Origin: Planctomycetes bacterium syqfu
GTDB lineage: Bacteria > Planctomycetota > Phycisphaerae > Phycisphaerales > Phycisphaeraceae
NCBI GenBank assembly: GCA_020974905.1
Contig: CP087563.1
Coordinates: 6,386,001-6,450,000 of the forward strand
DNA: 64,000 nt
Direction of reading: 5' to 3'
A model generated the notes under the pieces. The model was not told where the DNA came from, made no database searches, and saw only the letters and a list, made by a program, of their open reading frames with translations. Positions 35,911 through 45,700 of the stretch are shown here, piece by piece. How positions within the stretch are numbered: position 1 is the first letter of the stretch; each line of letters starts with the position of its first letter. A program made the position numbers and the translations under genes.

Positions 35911-37442
35911 AACTCACCCCAATCATTTTCGTCCACGATAGGAGTGGAAGTGGAGGTATTACCACCCATATCAATGTCAGACGACGGTTCCGGTAGTGAT
36001 TCATTACTTTCTTCAACCAGCACGAACCGTTTGGATGGACGACCACCATTGGGGCTCTGCGTGGAGGATTCCCATCGACCAAAGCCAGCTTTTACCATTT
36101 TGTTCAATTCGACTTCTGCATCATCAGCTGTGCGATGAGTACGCTGACGTTGCCATTCGCGTATTGTGACTGTGCCTCCTTATTGCTTGATTTTTCCAAC
36201 AAGCTGACGCTGTTCGCGATCCTCTTTCGAATCTTCCAGAGCTTGATAGACACGCCTGGCTTCAAAGCCGAACCATCGCGATAGCACAATCCCAGCGGAG
36301 ATGCTGACTGCATCAATCTCGTTGCCGACGGTTTCGTCAGATGCTTGACGTAGCATGTGTATGACCAGAGCAATACGGGCTGCATAGCCTTCGAGTTTGG
36401 CCCATGCCGCAGCGTGATCACCCGTTAATTCGTTGGCGATCTCATTGTGCTCGTTGTAAAACTTGATCCAGATCGCTTTGGCTTGAGGTGTCAGTTTGAG
36501 AATAGCTGGCTGAGGTTTCGCATCAGTGTCATATGCCTATGGTAAATCGATAAGCCTTTTATAGATGTTACTCATCTGCGATTCGGTGTCAGGATGAAGA
36601 TCATCTTCAGTCCATGTTTTGGGTTGCCTGGGAGGCATCACAAGCAGAAGCCTGGCGAGTAAGCCATTGTCTCTGTTGTCTTGGCCAATGGCACGGCAGA
36701 GGATTCCAGGCTGAATCCCACCGATGATCGAAACAGCCGCACGTGGTACATGGATCTTGGCTGTGGTTTTGCGATCCACAATCAGTGGACGACCACCAAA
36801 CAACTCCAGCCACTTGGCTGATTCACCATGTTTGCTGCCATTGGAATAACGATCGAAGTCTAACCAGCTTGTCAGTTCATCCCGACTGAGAAGTAAACCT
36901 ACTGGGTTCTTCTGTAACAGCATGGCGATGGCTTCTATGGTTGCATCGTCCGTTACGTACCTATCACAATTCGGTGCTTTGGGCTCTTCGGGGGGATTAG
37001 TGTTGCTTTTTGAGTGTTTCCACTCAGCGTGCTTGCGTTCGTATTCAAGCAGATCACGCTGGTGTTGGTTCATTTGAGCTTCATAAGCTTCCAACAATTC
37101 GCTTTGACAGCGTTTGATGGCTCGTAGTGCGACATCCATCGCAGGGCTTTTTGCGCTGCCAGATTCGCCCACGATAGCGCCCCAGAGAATTGAGGGTTCT
37201 TTCCAGGCATGTTTGAGCTGGATTTGCCGCTTGTTCCCGATGAGAGAAGCGGAGCCTACAAGCAGTGGCAAAGCCACATAAGCGTGGTCACATCCGATTG
37301 CCTGGGCGGATTCAGTAATAAATTGCTTGACAGGGGCAGGCAAGAGATGGGTTGGGAAGGGGCGATATGAGATGATGTTTTGATCCTTGATGTTATGAGT
37401 GAATATTGGCGTAATAGGTGTTGGATTGGAGATATCTGTCAT
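35907..37442 (-). pseudogene. DUF3987 helicase/primase-like gene with two in-frame stop codons
   Basis: The frame from ATG 37442 (four-base ATGA overlap with the HTH gene) codes 301 residues to TAG at 36537-36539 (RLIDLP-stop). It continues in the same frame with AYDTDAKPQPAILKLTPQAK and on through SRWFGFEARRVYQALEDSKE to a TAA at about 36179-36181 (GKIKQ-stop). It then resumes as GGTVTIREWQRQRTHRTADD and GGRPSKRFVLVEE to the final stop at 35907. All three pieces align in order with DUF3987 proteins, 511 codons with stops. The N-terminal part keeps GESGSAKSPAMDVALR, a P-loop-like motif. Single-base changes explain both stops (Tyr to TAG, Lys to TAA). The family lies at replication loci of islands. 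Function is probably lost unless stops are read through. Confidence 0.8.
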
Positions 37443-37660
37443 TGGAGAGATTTCCCCTTGCAGTTGGTTTTGCATTTGGCAACGTAATCGCGCAGATCCG
37501 ATGGATCGATCCGAACATTCCGCCCAAACTTGACCGCTGGGAGCTCGCCCTGGTCGACCAATGACCAGATCGTCCGCTCAGTGACACCGAGAAGCTCGCC
37601 TGCTTGCCGGTAGGTCAATAGGTGTTCAAGTTGATGTGTAAGAGATTGGCAGTCAGCCAT
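37439..37660 (-). CDS. Excisionase-type helix-turn-helix protein (HTH_17)
   Basis: A 73-residue protein. LLTYRQAGELLGVTERTIWS and LVDQGELPAVKFGRNVRIDP form the MerR/Xis-like winged helix: a helix-turn-helix and a wing whose RxVRI residues contact DNA. Length and position upstream of a DUF3987 gene are typical of planctomycete and phage-like islands, where such proteins act as excisionase or replication-control factors. The stop overlaps the DUF3987 start. An array of GGGGAT-type repeats lies upstream and may be its target. Confidence 0.87.
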   Translation of the reverse strand: MADCQSLTHQLEHLLTYRQAGELLGVTERTIWSLVDQGELPAVKFGRNVRIDPSDLRDYVAKCKTNCKGKSLQ

Positions 37661-37735
37661 ACATTAGTCCTCCATGTCTTTGTGTCGTTGAAATTCAAAT
37701 GCCAATTCGCAAACGTGTAGTTCGTTTTCTTGACT

Positions 37736-37750
37736 TGTGAATTATTCACA
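37736..37750. promoter_or_regulatory. 15-bp palindrome upstream of the HTH-DUF3987 operon
   Basis: TGTGAATTATTCACA is a perfect palindrome around one base, about 76 bases before the HTH start. TTGACT-like sequence overlaps its left side. It is a candidate operator for an island regulator. The binder is unknown. Confidence 0.4.
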
Positions 37751-37756
37751 GTACCT

Positions 37757-37957
37757 GGGGATACAAGCGGTTAACTGAAAGGGGATTATGAAATTTGTAG
37801 GGGGGATAATTTCGAGATAAAAGGGGGATGCAAGGGGGTAAAAAGAGGATAAAGCCGGGATTAAGTGGAATCAAGTGTCAACGGTTGGCATGGCAAAGGG
37901 GATCAAAGTCGGATCAGAGCAACGAGCATGTAAGATAAAATGGGATCAGAAGGATCA
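37757..37957. repeat. Iteron-like array of GGGGAT/GGATCA motifs
   Basis: Purine-rich plus strand with repeated GGGGAT at 37757, 37781, 37802 and 37824, then GAGGAT 37845 and TGGAAT 37866, spaced 24, 21, 22, 21 and 21 bases. GGGGATCA 37898, GGATCA 37911, GGGATCA 37942 and GGATCA 37952 follow. The roughly two-turn period suggests protein binding on one DNA face, as at iteron origins. The 328-base gap 37661-37988 holds no gene. Confidence 0.5.
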
Positions 37958-37988
37958 TCAGATCGGAATGGCAGCCTGGGGGGAAGGT

Positions 37989-38336
37989 CTAGTGTGATTC
38001 ATTTTCGTCAAAGTCATCGATATCATGGTTGTTATCTAAGTCTAGATAATACACGCCCTTATTCTGTCTCTTAATCAAGGATCCCCATGCGGGATGTTGT
38101 TTGAGTTTGCTGTCTACAAAATTTCGAAAAGTCTTTCTCAATAGAAACTTATCGGCGCTGGAGCCGATTTTTTCGCCGATTGTTTCCTGGAACAGTCCAT
38201 GTTTACCATTTTCCCAGCACTCCCATAGGACACGTATCGTTTCGGCTTGGTTGCCTTTTGAAAACTTAAAGGTTTTGCCCCGCCAGGTGACTGAAGTGAA
38301 ATCGTCTGAATGTGAAGGTTTTATTGTTTTGTTCAC
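37989..38336 (-). CDS. Small island protein, function unknown
   Basis: A 115-residue protein with no signal peptide or membrane segment. It contains TIRVLWECWENGKHGLFQET and FVDSKLKQHPAWGSLIKRQN, then KGVYYLDLD and an acidic tail. The helix-rich first part, an HPAWG turn and a K-G-x-Y-x-L strand look like a winged-helix fold repeatedly met in planctomycete mobile elements, where they often sit near integrase or helicase genes. I do not recognise a named family. It is on the same strand as the rest of the island. Confidence 0.6.
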   Translation of the reverse strand: MNKTIKPSHSDDFTSVTWRGKTFKFSKGNQAETIRVLWECWENGKHGLFQETIGEKIGSSADKFLLRKTFRNFVDSKLKQHPAWGSLIKRQNKGVYYLDLDNNHDIDDFDENESH

Positions 38337-38395
38337 ATTGGCTATGCTGGGGACTTTGTCATCAGTAACGGGTGCATCACTGGGTTGCTTCTTGA

Positions 38396-38875
38396 TTACT
38401 GGGGTGCGTTTCGTTTTGGAACTGTTATTAAGGGATAAATATACATTTTCAAGTCCCGCACCTTCTCATCGTTGATGCTTGCCAATTCAATCTGAAGCTC
38501 GTTGTGGCCAGCGACTGATACAACTGATTGGGATGCATCAATTTGACCGCGTTCCAGAAATATGCTTTGCAACGCATGTAACCGTTGTCCCATGCAAGAG
38601 GCTGTTTCGTGTGACAGTGCATAATTGATCCTGATACGAGTTGCCTGGACGAGGAATGACTCCTGTGGGTTTGCTAGATCGTACAGGTATGAGTCGTATT
38701 GACGCTGATTTTGAAAATCTGATGCGGCGCCTTCATATTCTCCTTGACGTTTCACCAAGCCCAAAACGCTGTAATCGGACTCGTTTTTGATTGAGAACTC
38801 GAATGCACCTGGCTCAAGCTTGTTAAAACAGGACTGCATCACCTGTAAATGTACGGCGATATCGTCAGGATGCAT
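38396..38875 (-). CDS. Hypothetical island protein
   Basis: About 159 residues from ATG 38875 (TTG 38878 adjacent). It begins MHPDDIAVHLQVMQSCFNKL and has alternating strands and helices (GAFEFSIKNESDYSVLGLVK, ESFLVQATRIRINYALSHET), ending in a basic tail. No family recognised and no catalytic motif. The start overlaps the stop of the small upstream frame (TGATG), suggesting coupling. Composition is normal for the island. Confidence 0.5.
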   Translation of the reverse strand: MHPDDIAVHLQVMQSCFNKLEPGAFEFSIKNESDYSVLGLVKRQGEYEGAASDFQNQRQYDSYLYDLANPQESFLVQATRIRINYALSHETASCMGQRLHALQSIFLERGQIDASQSVVSVAGHNELQIELASINDEKVRDLKMYIYPLITVPKRNAPQ

Positions 38876-39111
38876 CAAGGGGTATTCGTAGCACCTTCTC
38901 CTCTATATGAGAAGTACAGGTCGGTGATTGGCTGGGTGTTTTTGTTCATCGATGTCAGGACTTTCATTTTCAGGGGCGTTTGGGCTGCAGATTTTGTGAT
39001 GGACAGTGAGGTATTCACCATCAATCGCGCAATCTGTATTCCCCCAGAAAGACCTAGGTGTGAACAGATCGTTGGCAATCCATTCTCCGTTACAGTTGAC
39101 AGGATACACAT
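38875..39111 (-). CDS. Possible small coding frame upstream of the hypothetical protein
   Basis: A 78-residue frame with Ser/Thr-rich sequence (LMVNTSLSITKSAAQTPLKM) and no family match. The only support is strand, position and the TGATG overlap with the following gene. It has no good Shine-Dalgarno at ATG 39111. It could be the remnant of a longer gene or not coding at all. Confidence 0.3.
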   Translation of the reverse strand: MCILSTVTENGLPTICSHLGLSGGIQIARLMVNTSLSITKSAAQTPLKMKVLTSMNKNTQPITDLYFSYRGEGATNTP

Positions 39112-39240
39112 TTATGAAGAGATAGGGTAGCCAGTTGACATCCAGAGCTTGTCAACCGTTGACAGATTCGAGATATGTGGCTTTGACCATGCGATCCCCC
39201 GTACCTGCTTTTTTGATGATTCATCTGAGCGTTTGGAGCA

Positions 39241-39317
39241 GTGAGTGATTGAGAATCCGATCTGAAGTTGTCACGTTGCCATCGTGATTGTCGACGGTTC
39301 GAGTCCGTTCACCCGCT
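39241..39317 (+). tRNA. Degenerate tRNA-Gly(GCC)-like element (probable pseudo-tRNA)
   Basis: The 3' half is a perfect tRNA: anticodon stem TCACG/CGTGA with loop TTGCCAT (anticodon GCC), five-base variable region, T-arm GACGG TTCGAGT CCGTT, acceptor strand CACCCGC and discriminator T. The 5' acceptor GTGAGTG matches with one A-C mismatch. The D-arm is irregular, several bases too long and lacks the GG of the D-loop. Canonical tRNA-Gly would start GCGGGTG. It is followed by a strong terminator, so it may still be transcribed. Confidence 0.5.
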
Positions 39318-39322
39318 CTTTG

Positions 39323-39360
39323 ACAACGGCTGACAGCAAATGTCAGCCGTTGTTTATTTT
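39323..39360 (+). terminator. Terminator after the tRNA-Gly-like element
   Basis: ACAACGGCTGACA (39323-39335) pairs perfectly with TGTCAGCCGTTGT (39341-39353) around GCAAA. TTATTTT follows. Confidence 0.85.
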
Positions 39361-39725
39361 GCGCACGGGGCGAGAGTTAGGGTGATTTCGGGTTGGATCT
39401 TGGGTGTGTTTCTTTTGTCAGTTCTAGACAGTGGAAGTCTGTTAAAGACTGTGGTTTGGCAGCATTTCTGGCAGTAGGGCGGTTTTCTGGCACCGAATTT
39501 GACACTGAAACATGGCTAAATAAGTCGTGGTTCGGGTATGGCCATTTTAATCATGTACTTGAGTGAACCGAGCGCATTCTGATGATGTTGCATGTCAGGG
39601 GCTGATTCTTGAAAAATTAGACGTCAATGACGAACAACTGAATTTTAACATCAGAAGTGTCATAGGTAACAAATAGAGGGGCTTGCGTTTTTCGCCACCT
39701 GGAAGGTGGGGCAGGGCAGGACAGG

Positions 39726-42700
39726 TCAGCGTTTTAATGCACTTTGATCTAACGATTCATCAACAAGGTAGAGCTTGATTCGATTGTCTTGTTTCGTTAG
39801 TGACATGTTTAATATATTGGTTGATACATTGTTTGCATATGTGCTTTGTTGGGACAGTGTCGAGGCCAACGCTTCAATATTAGACATTTTTTTTGTGCCG
39901 GACTCAGTTCGCAAGTTCAGACCTGGGTTGTTTGTTGTCGCGGCACTGGTTCGATGGTTCCATGTGATAAAAATATCTTCTAAGTCTACAAAGCCGTCTT
40001 GATTGATATCAAACGCGTTGTTTTCTGATACTTGATAACCGAGTGAGCTGCGATGGTTCCAGATGGAGAAGACATCAGCGATGTTGGCGTGACCATCACC
40101 AGTCACATCACCAATGGCATTGCCAAAAAAGAAGATTTCACTTTCAGATAAGCCTGTTGTATCGTTGGCCAACATATGTACTTTCAACCATTGATTGGAA
40201 ATGGCATCTTTTTTCCATATCAGTACAATGCGGTCTGAGCCATTCACACCTGCTCCGGGACGTATGTATAATTCTGGCGTGGGCGATTGTTCCCATGTAT
40301 CCGAATCGGTTTGGTTGCCAATCTGGAATTCAAAGTCGTTGTATACAGACAGGTCACGCGCCTCGGCTAAATTTGCCACATCAATGAATAAGCCAGTGAT
40401 GCCATTGACCACATTGGTATAGTTGGTTTGATCAGGCGTTTGTCCAGGACGCAACAGGACTTTACTCATGTCAATCGCGTTGTCGTCTGCATCGTTTATC
40501 GCAGCATCGTTACCATCCCAATGTGTGTTGTTATGGAAGACATTCTGCGCCAGTATCTGAGTTGGTGGCTGATAGGGTTTAGGATTGAATCGATACACGG
40601 TATCTGCATCTCCAGTGACCCGCAGATAGTACGTACCAGCATTGAGATTGTACCTTCCCTCAGTGGGAGTAATGATCTGCTGTCCATCAGTAATTGCCAG
40701 TGTGACATCTGATGTTTTGAGTTCAAAAATAAGCTCGTTATCTTCTAAAAGAGTAAAGGTGTACCAATTTTCATCATCCTCATTGAGGATGCGGCCGGTG
40801 ATCCATGTTTGCCTGTTCAATGGATCGATTGGTATTGCATCGAGCATCTGATCAGACGACCGGGTGGTTCCATTGATCAAGTAGATTTCGCCATGGTTCG
40901 AACCTGTGCTGCTATTGCACGGAGCACTGATGAGCAAATCCGAAAAGCCATCGCCATTGACATCGCCAGCCAAACACACTTCATCACCCAATTGATCTTC
41001 ACTTGCCAGTCCCGTGAAGACTGCGCCGTTGAGTGTTCCCAATGCGATGGCCGCAAGGTCTGTTTGTACATCGAATGATTGTTTTTGGCCATAGATCAGA
41101 TAGGTCTTCCCGGATGTACTGCCATTGGGATCTGCGTAAAATGCACCAATCAAGATGTCTGCTAACCCGTCACCGTTAACATCACCTGCACTGGAGACAG
41201 AATTCCCGACGCGATCGTAAGACCTTTCGCCCTTAAACGCGACAATATTGGTCATGTCTGCCAATTCATATTCACCAGCAAAAGTATCTTGCTGACCATA
41301 AATCAAATAGGTCGCGCCAGCGCCGTAATTGACCCCATATGCACCAATAAGAAAATCATCACAGCCATCACCATTGACATCGCCAGCATTAGAAAGGTCA
41401 ATACCTACGACATGGTCTGTGTAGGCTCCGTTAAACGCAGCGCCGTGCAATTCGCCTGTTAACAGGTCTTCGAGCATGAAGTTGCCAAACAGATCTTGTT
41501 TGGAGCCGTAGACCAGGTAAACCTGCCCGGAACTATAGCCATTGACATCACTGGCGTAGGCACCGATGAGAATGTCGTCAAAGCCATCATCATTGACATC
41601 ACCAGCAGAAGAGACAGCTGATCCTGCACGATCGAAGTTATAGATCCCCTCGAAGGTGGCGATGCGATCAAGTGTTGAAAGATTGACAAGGCCGTTGTAA
41701 TGATCGGCCGAACCGTAGACCAGATATGTTTTGCCTGGAGATGCGCTGGAGCTTGGAATGGCTCCGATGAGTATGTCATCCAATCCATCGTTGTTCACAT
41801 CGCCAGCTTGGGCTATGTCAAAGTAGAAAGCTCCGTCAATCAATGCATTCGAATCGTCAGTAACCAACACTGCAGCATCAATGTTGCCAGATGTCACGTC
41901 CGCCAATGAAACCATGCCGGATAAACCTGCTTCTGAACCGTACACAATATAGACTGCGCCCGAGTGCCCATCAATTTGAACGGATCTGCTGGCAATGAGA
42001 ATATCGTCGTAGCCATCATGGTTAATATCACCCGCGATGGCAACACTATCGCCCAAAAAATCGTAGCTTGGACCTAATGACCGGGTACCGCTTGATGTGT
42101 CTGTTGGGTCGGTGTAAACCGTTGCGTCTTCGTTGAGCTGGGCAGTTGTAAAAACTGCGCCTGGAATGGTTTTGCCGATATCTGATAATTTGAGACGTCC
42201 GGTGAAGCCATCAGACGAGCCATAGATCAGATAGGTCAGGCCAGCATAGGTGCCAAAGGTATCTGAGAGTGGGACACCGATAAGCAGATCATCATAACCA
42301 TCACCATTGACATCGCCTGCGCCGGATATTTTTTCACCTGCGTTGTAGTCCCTGTCAGCCCCATCGAAAGCCGCACCATCCAATGAGCCGTCAAACAGTT
42401 CGTCTAAATCAATCACGCCGTCAATGCGATCGCGAGAAGCTTTAACCATGCCAGCATCAATGACCGTCGTAATCTGGCCAGCATTAAGCACGATGTCCTG
42501 TGTTCGGCCAGTGAGTGGATCGACGTCACTGTCCATGTTTGATTGATCACCCACATGCATTGGGGCAAACTGATAATCGGCGGGCAGCTCAAACGCAAGC
42601 TGATACTGGCCAAGATCCAAATCGGCAAAGGCGTATCGACCTTGAGCATCGGTTGTCTGCGTTGCTACTACTTGCCCCTGGTCATCCAACAAGTTGACGG

Positions 42701-45700
42701 TGACATCGGCAGCATTAGTCAATTCGGTCACATCACGTACGCCGTTCTCATTCAGGTCATACCAGACCATGCCACTGATTGCCTCAAACGATCGCCCATA
42801 GATGACAACGGTCTGCCCGCTATCATTCGCATCAGGATCGCCAAGCAGCAGATCATCAAGTCCATCCTGATTCATATCTCCCAACGCGCTCAGTGCATAT
42901 CCACTACCATTGAACACAGTAGCTGGGATCGAACCGTTGTAGGCTTCTGATAAATTCACTTCGCCCGTCAAATAGTCTGCCGAACCATAAATCAGAAACG
43001 TTAATTTATCGGAGTTCGAGCCGATGAGTAAATCCGCTAATCCGTCGCCATTGACATCCCCCGCAGCAGAAACGGATCGTCCTGCATTCATGTACGATTC
43101 ATTACCGTAAAACACAGCACCATTCAAACTGCCGTAATTAATCCGGTCCAGCCTGTTCGTACCCACTAACTGTTCTGAACCACCATAGATTAAATATGCT
43201 CCACCATTCTTATAGGCGCCATGGGTGATATCACCGGCACCGATGAGTAAATCATCAAAACCATCACCATTCACATCGCCCAGACCAGCAACTGAATCGC
43301 CAACTTGACCATTATCAAACGTTCCCTGGAATATGGCAGCATAATTATCCATGTACATTCCACTGGGCAGCATGTCTGCTGAACCGTAGACCAGATAGAC
43401 TTTGCCCTTGTCATTACTGGAAGAAAAACTTGAATCAGCATGAGGTGCGCCAATAGCAAAGTCGTCAAAGCCATCAGCATTGATATCGCCAACACCTGAA
43501 ACGGAACTTCCCAAAGCTGCATACCGATTGTTGCCGATCAAGTGTACGGCGTACTGTCCAAAGACATCCTCAATTTCAATCTCACCATGTAAACCGGAAG
43601 CCGAACCATAGATCAAGTAGACCGAGCCATTGTTATTTCCGGAAGTACAACCAATGAGGATATCATCAAACCCATCAGCATTCACATCACCGGCGCTGGC
43701 GACCGATCGTCCGGAATAGGAATAGTGTTGGCCGTAGATCAAAGCACCATCCAACCTGCCGTCGACCACGCCGTCTAGGTCAATCAATCCTACCAAACCA
43801 TCCGCAGAACCATAGAGCAAATAGGTTTGCCCGGAGTTGCCATCGTAATGGATATCGCTGCCGTTGTAGGGTGAATCGCCTGCAATGTCAGCGATGAGAA
43901 TATCGTCAAAACCATCGCCATTAAAATCACCCGCTGCACTGACCTTGCTGCCGGGATTACCATTGTTTGTCCCGCTGTAAAGTATCGCTCCACGGATTGT
44001 GCCATCAAGAATATCACCAAGATCGATTTGCCCGTTGAGCGTTTGGCCGGTGCCGTATACCAGATAGACCTTACCGCCACTATCGGTTTGTCCGGGTGCG
44101 TTGATCAGAAAGTCTGTCAATCCGTCGCCGTCAACATCGCCAGCAATGCTCACCGCGGTTCCTGCCCGAACGCCCCAACTGTCACCTATGAATTCAACGC
44201 CGGGGACGATGCCTTGCGGGATTGCATCAAGATCAACTTCACCAGTGACGTTTGAGTCAGGTACTGCAACAAGTCCTGCGTCGATATCTTTGAGATGCAG
44301 ACCGTTTGTCAGATGATAGACAACGGTTTGTTTCGTAGCCGGATCGATGTCGTTGTCATAGGTTGCCTGATCTGTTTGCGTATGGAGCGTGAATTCAATA
44401 TATAAAGGAAGATCAATTGAGATGGCATACTCGCCTGTTAGCATCCCTGTAAAAAGGTATCTTCCATCACTTTCGGTCGTGAATGTCTCAACGACATTTG
44501 ACTGAGCATCGAGTAGTTTCACTTTGAATCCATCAGCTCCGCCGGCTTCATTCTCATCACGAATTCCATCACCGTTGAGGTCGAACCAGACGGTGCCTGA
44601 GATGGATTGAGTGGGTTGGCCGTAAAGTAGATAGACTTGGCCTGCATCAACATTGCTTCCCTGGGCAGAGATCAAAAAGTCATCGTAACCGTCTTGATTC
44701 GCATCTCCGATTGGCGCGACATCACGTCCAAGTTCATCACCACGACCACTGATGCCATGCAAGATCGCGACATTGATTCGTTGACGATCACTGGCCATGT
44801 TGAGATTGACTTGTCCCTGCAACTGATCCGAGCCATAGAGTAGGTAAGCCAGGCCTGATCCGGACATTGAAGATGACCATGAGTTGTAGGAAGAGACGGC
44901 ACTGCCAAAGAGTAAATCGTCATACCCATCACCATTGACATCACCTGCAGATGAGACAGCCAATGTCGCTTCGTTATCATATCCTGCTGCCAGTATTTTC
45001 ATGCCTTTAGTTGGTGCATTGAGTAAAGATTTGATTTGTGTTTGACCGGAAGGTAAATCAAGGCTGCCATAGATCAGATACACCGTGCCCGTCAGCCACG
45101 AATCGCGATCGACAAGTGTTTGGCCAATGAGCATGTCTGCAATCCCATCACTGTTGACATCGCCGGCAGCAGCGAGGGTATAGCCCAGGTAATCGTCCTC
45201 TTCACTGCCGTCGATTGCCAAGCCGTTGAGTGTGCCGTCTGTAACACCTTCAAGGTTAAGAGTACCTTGGTAATGCGTTGCCTGTCCATAAAGCAGGTAT
45301 GCCCGGCCACTCGCTTCGCCGTTGGTATTGGATTGTCGCGCACTGAACATCAAATCGTCATAGCCATCACCATTGACATCACCTGCGGTCACAGCCATTT
45401 CACCGAGCCTGTCATCAAATTGACTGGTGGTGAAGACCGCGCCAGTGATCGAACTTGATTCGATGTTCGCCAGATTAATAAGGCCTGTCACAGCGTTGGC
45501 TTGACCATAAATCAAGTAAGTCTTGCCTGTGTTCTCAAATGTTGTCGTTGTTGGCAAAGTACTGACAAGTATGTCTTCAAAGCCATCGCCATTCACATCA
45601 CCTGCTAAGGCGACATGTGTTTGCTGTTGAACATCTGTTGCTGCATCAGTGAATTGGATACCAGCCAATGTCCCTGCTGCAATGTCTGAAAGGAGAATCT

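Larger units (their letters stand above)
39112..39725. other. Intergenic region with tRNA-Gly-like element only
   Basis: About 610 bases between the small island genes and the giant protein. Apart from the tRNA-like structure (39241-39317), its terminator, and a small hairpin CCACCT/AGGTGG near 39693-39707 after the giant gene, I see no gene or repeat. Confidence 0.5.

Noticed and set aside
36104-36421. 105-residue minus frame between the DUF3987 pieces
   Set aside because: It is in another frame. The true continuation of the DUF3987 protein runs through the same bases.
35907-37442. Stop-codon reassignment (TAG/TAA as sense) in the island
   Set aside because: Two different stops are involved, other island genes end normally, and no suppressor tRNA is seen. 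Nonsense mutation is simpler.
39693-39707. Hairpin CCACCT-GGA-AGGTGG behind the giant gene as a terminator
   Set aside because: Only six base pairs and no T-run on the minus strand. Not enough to call.
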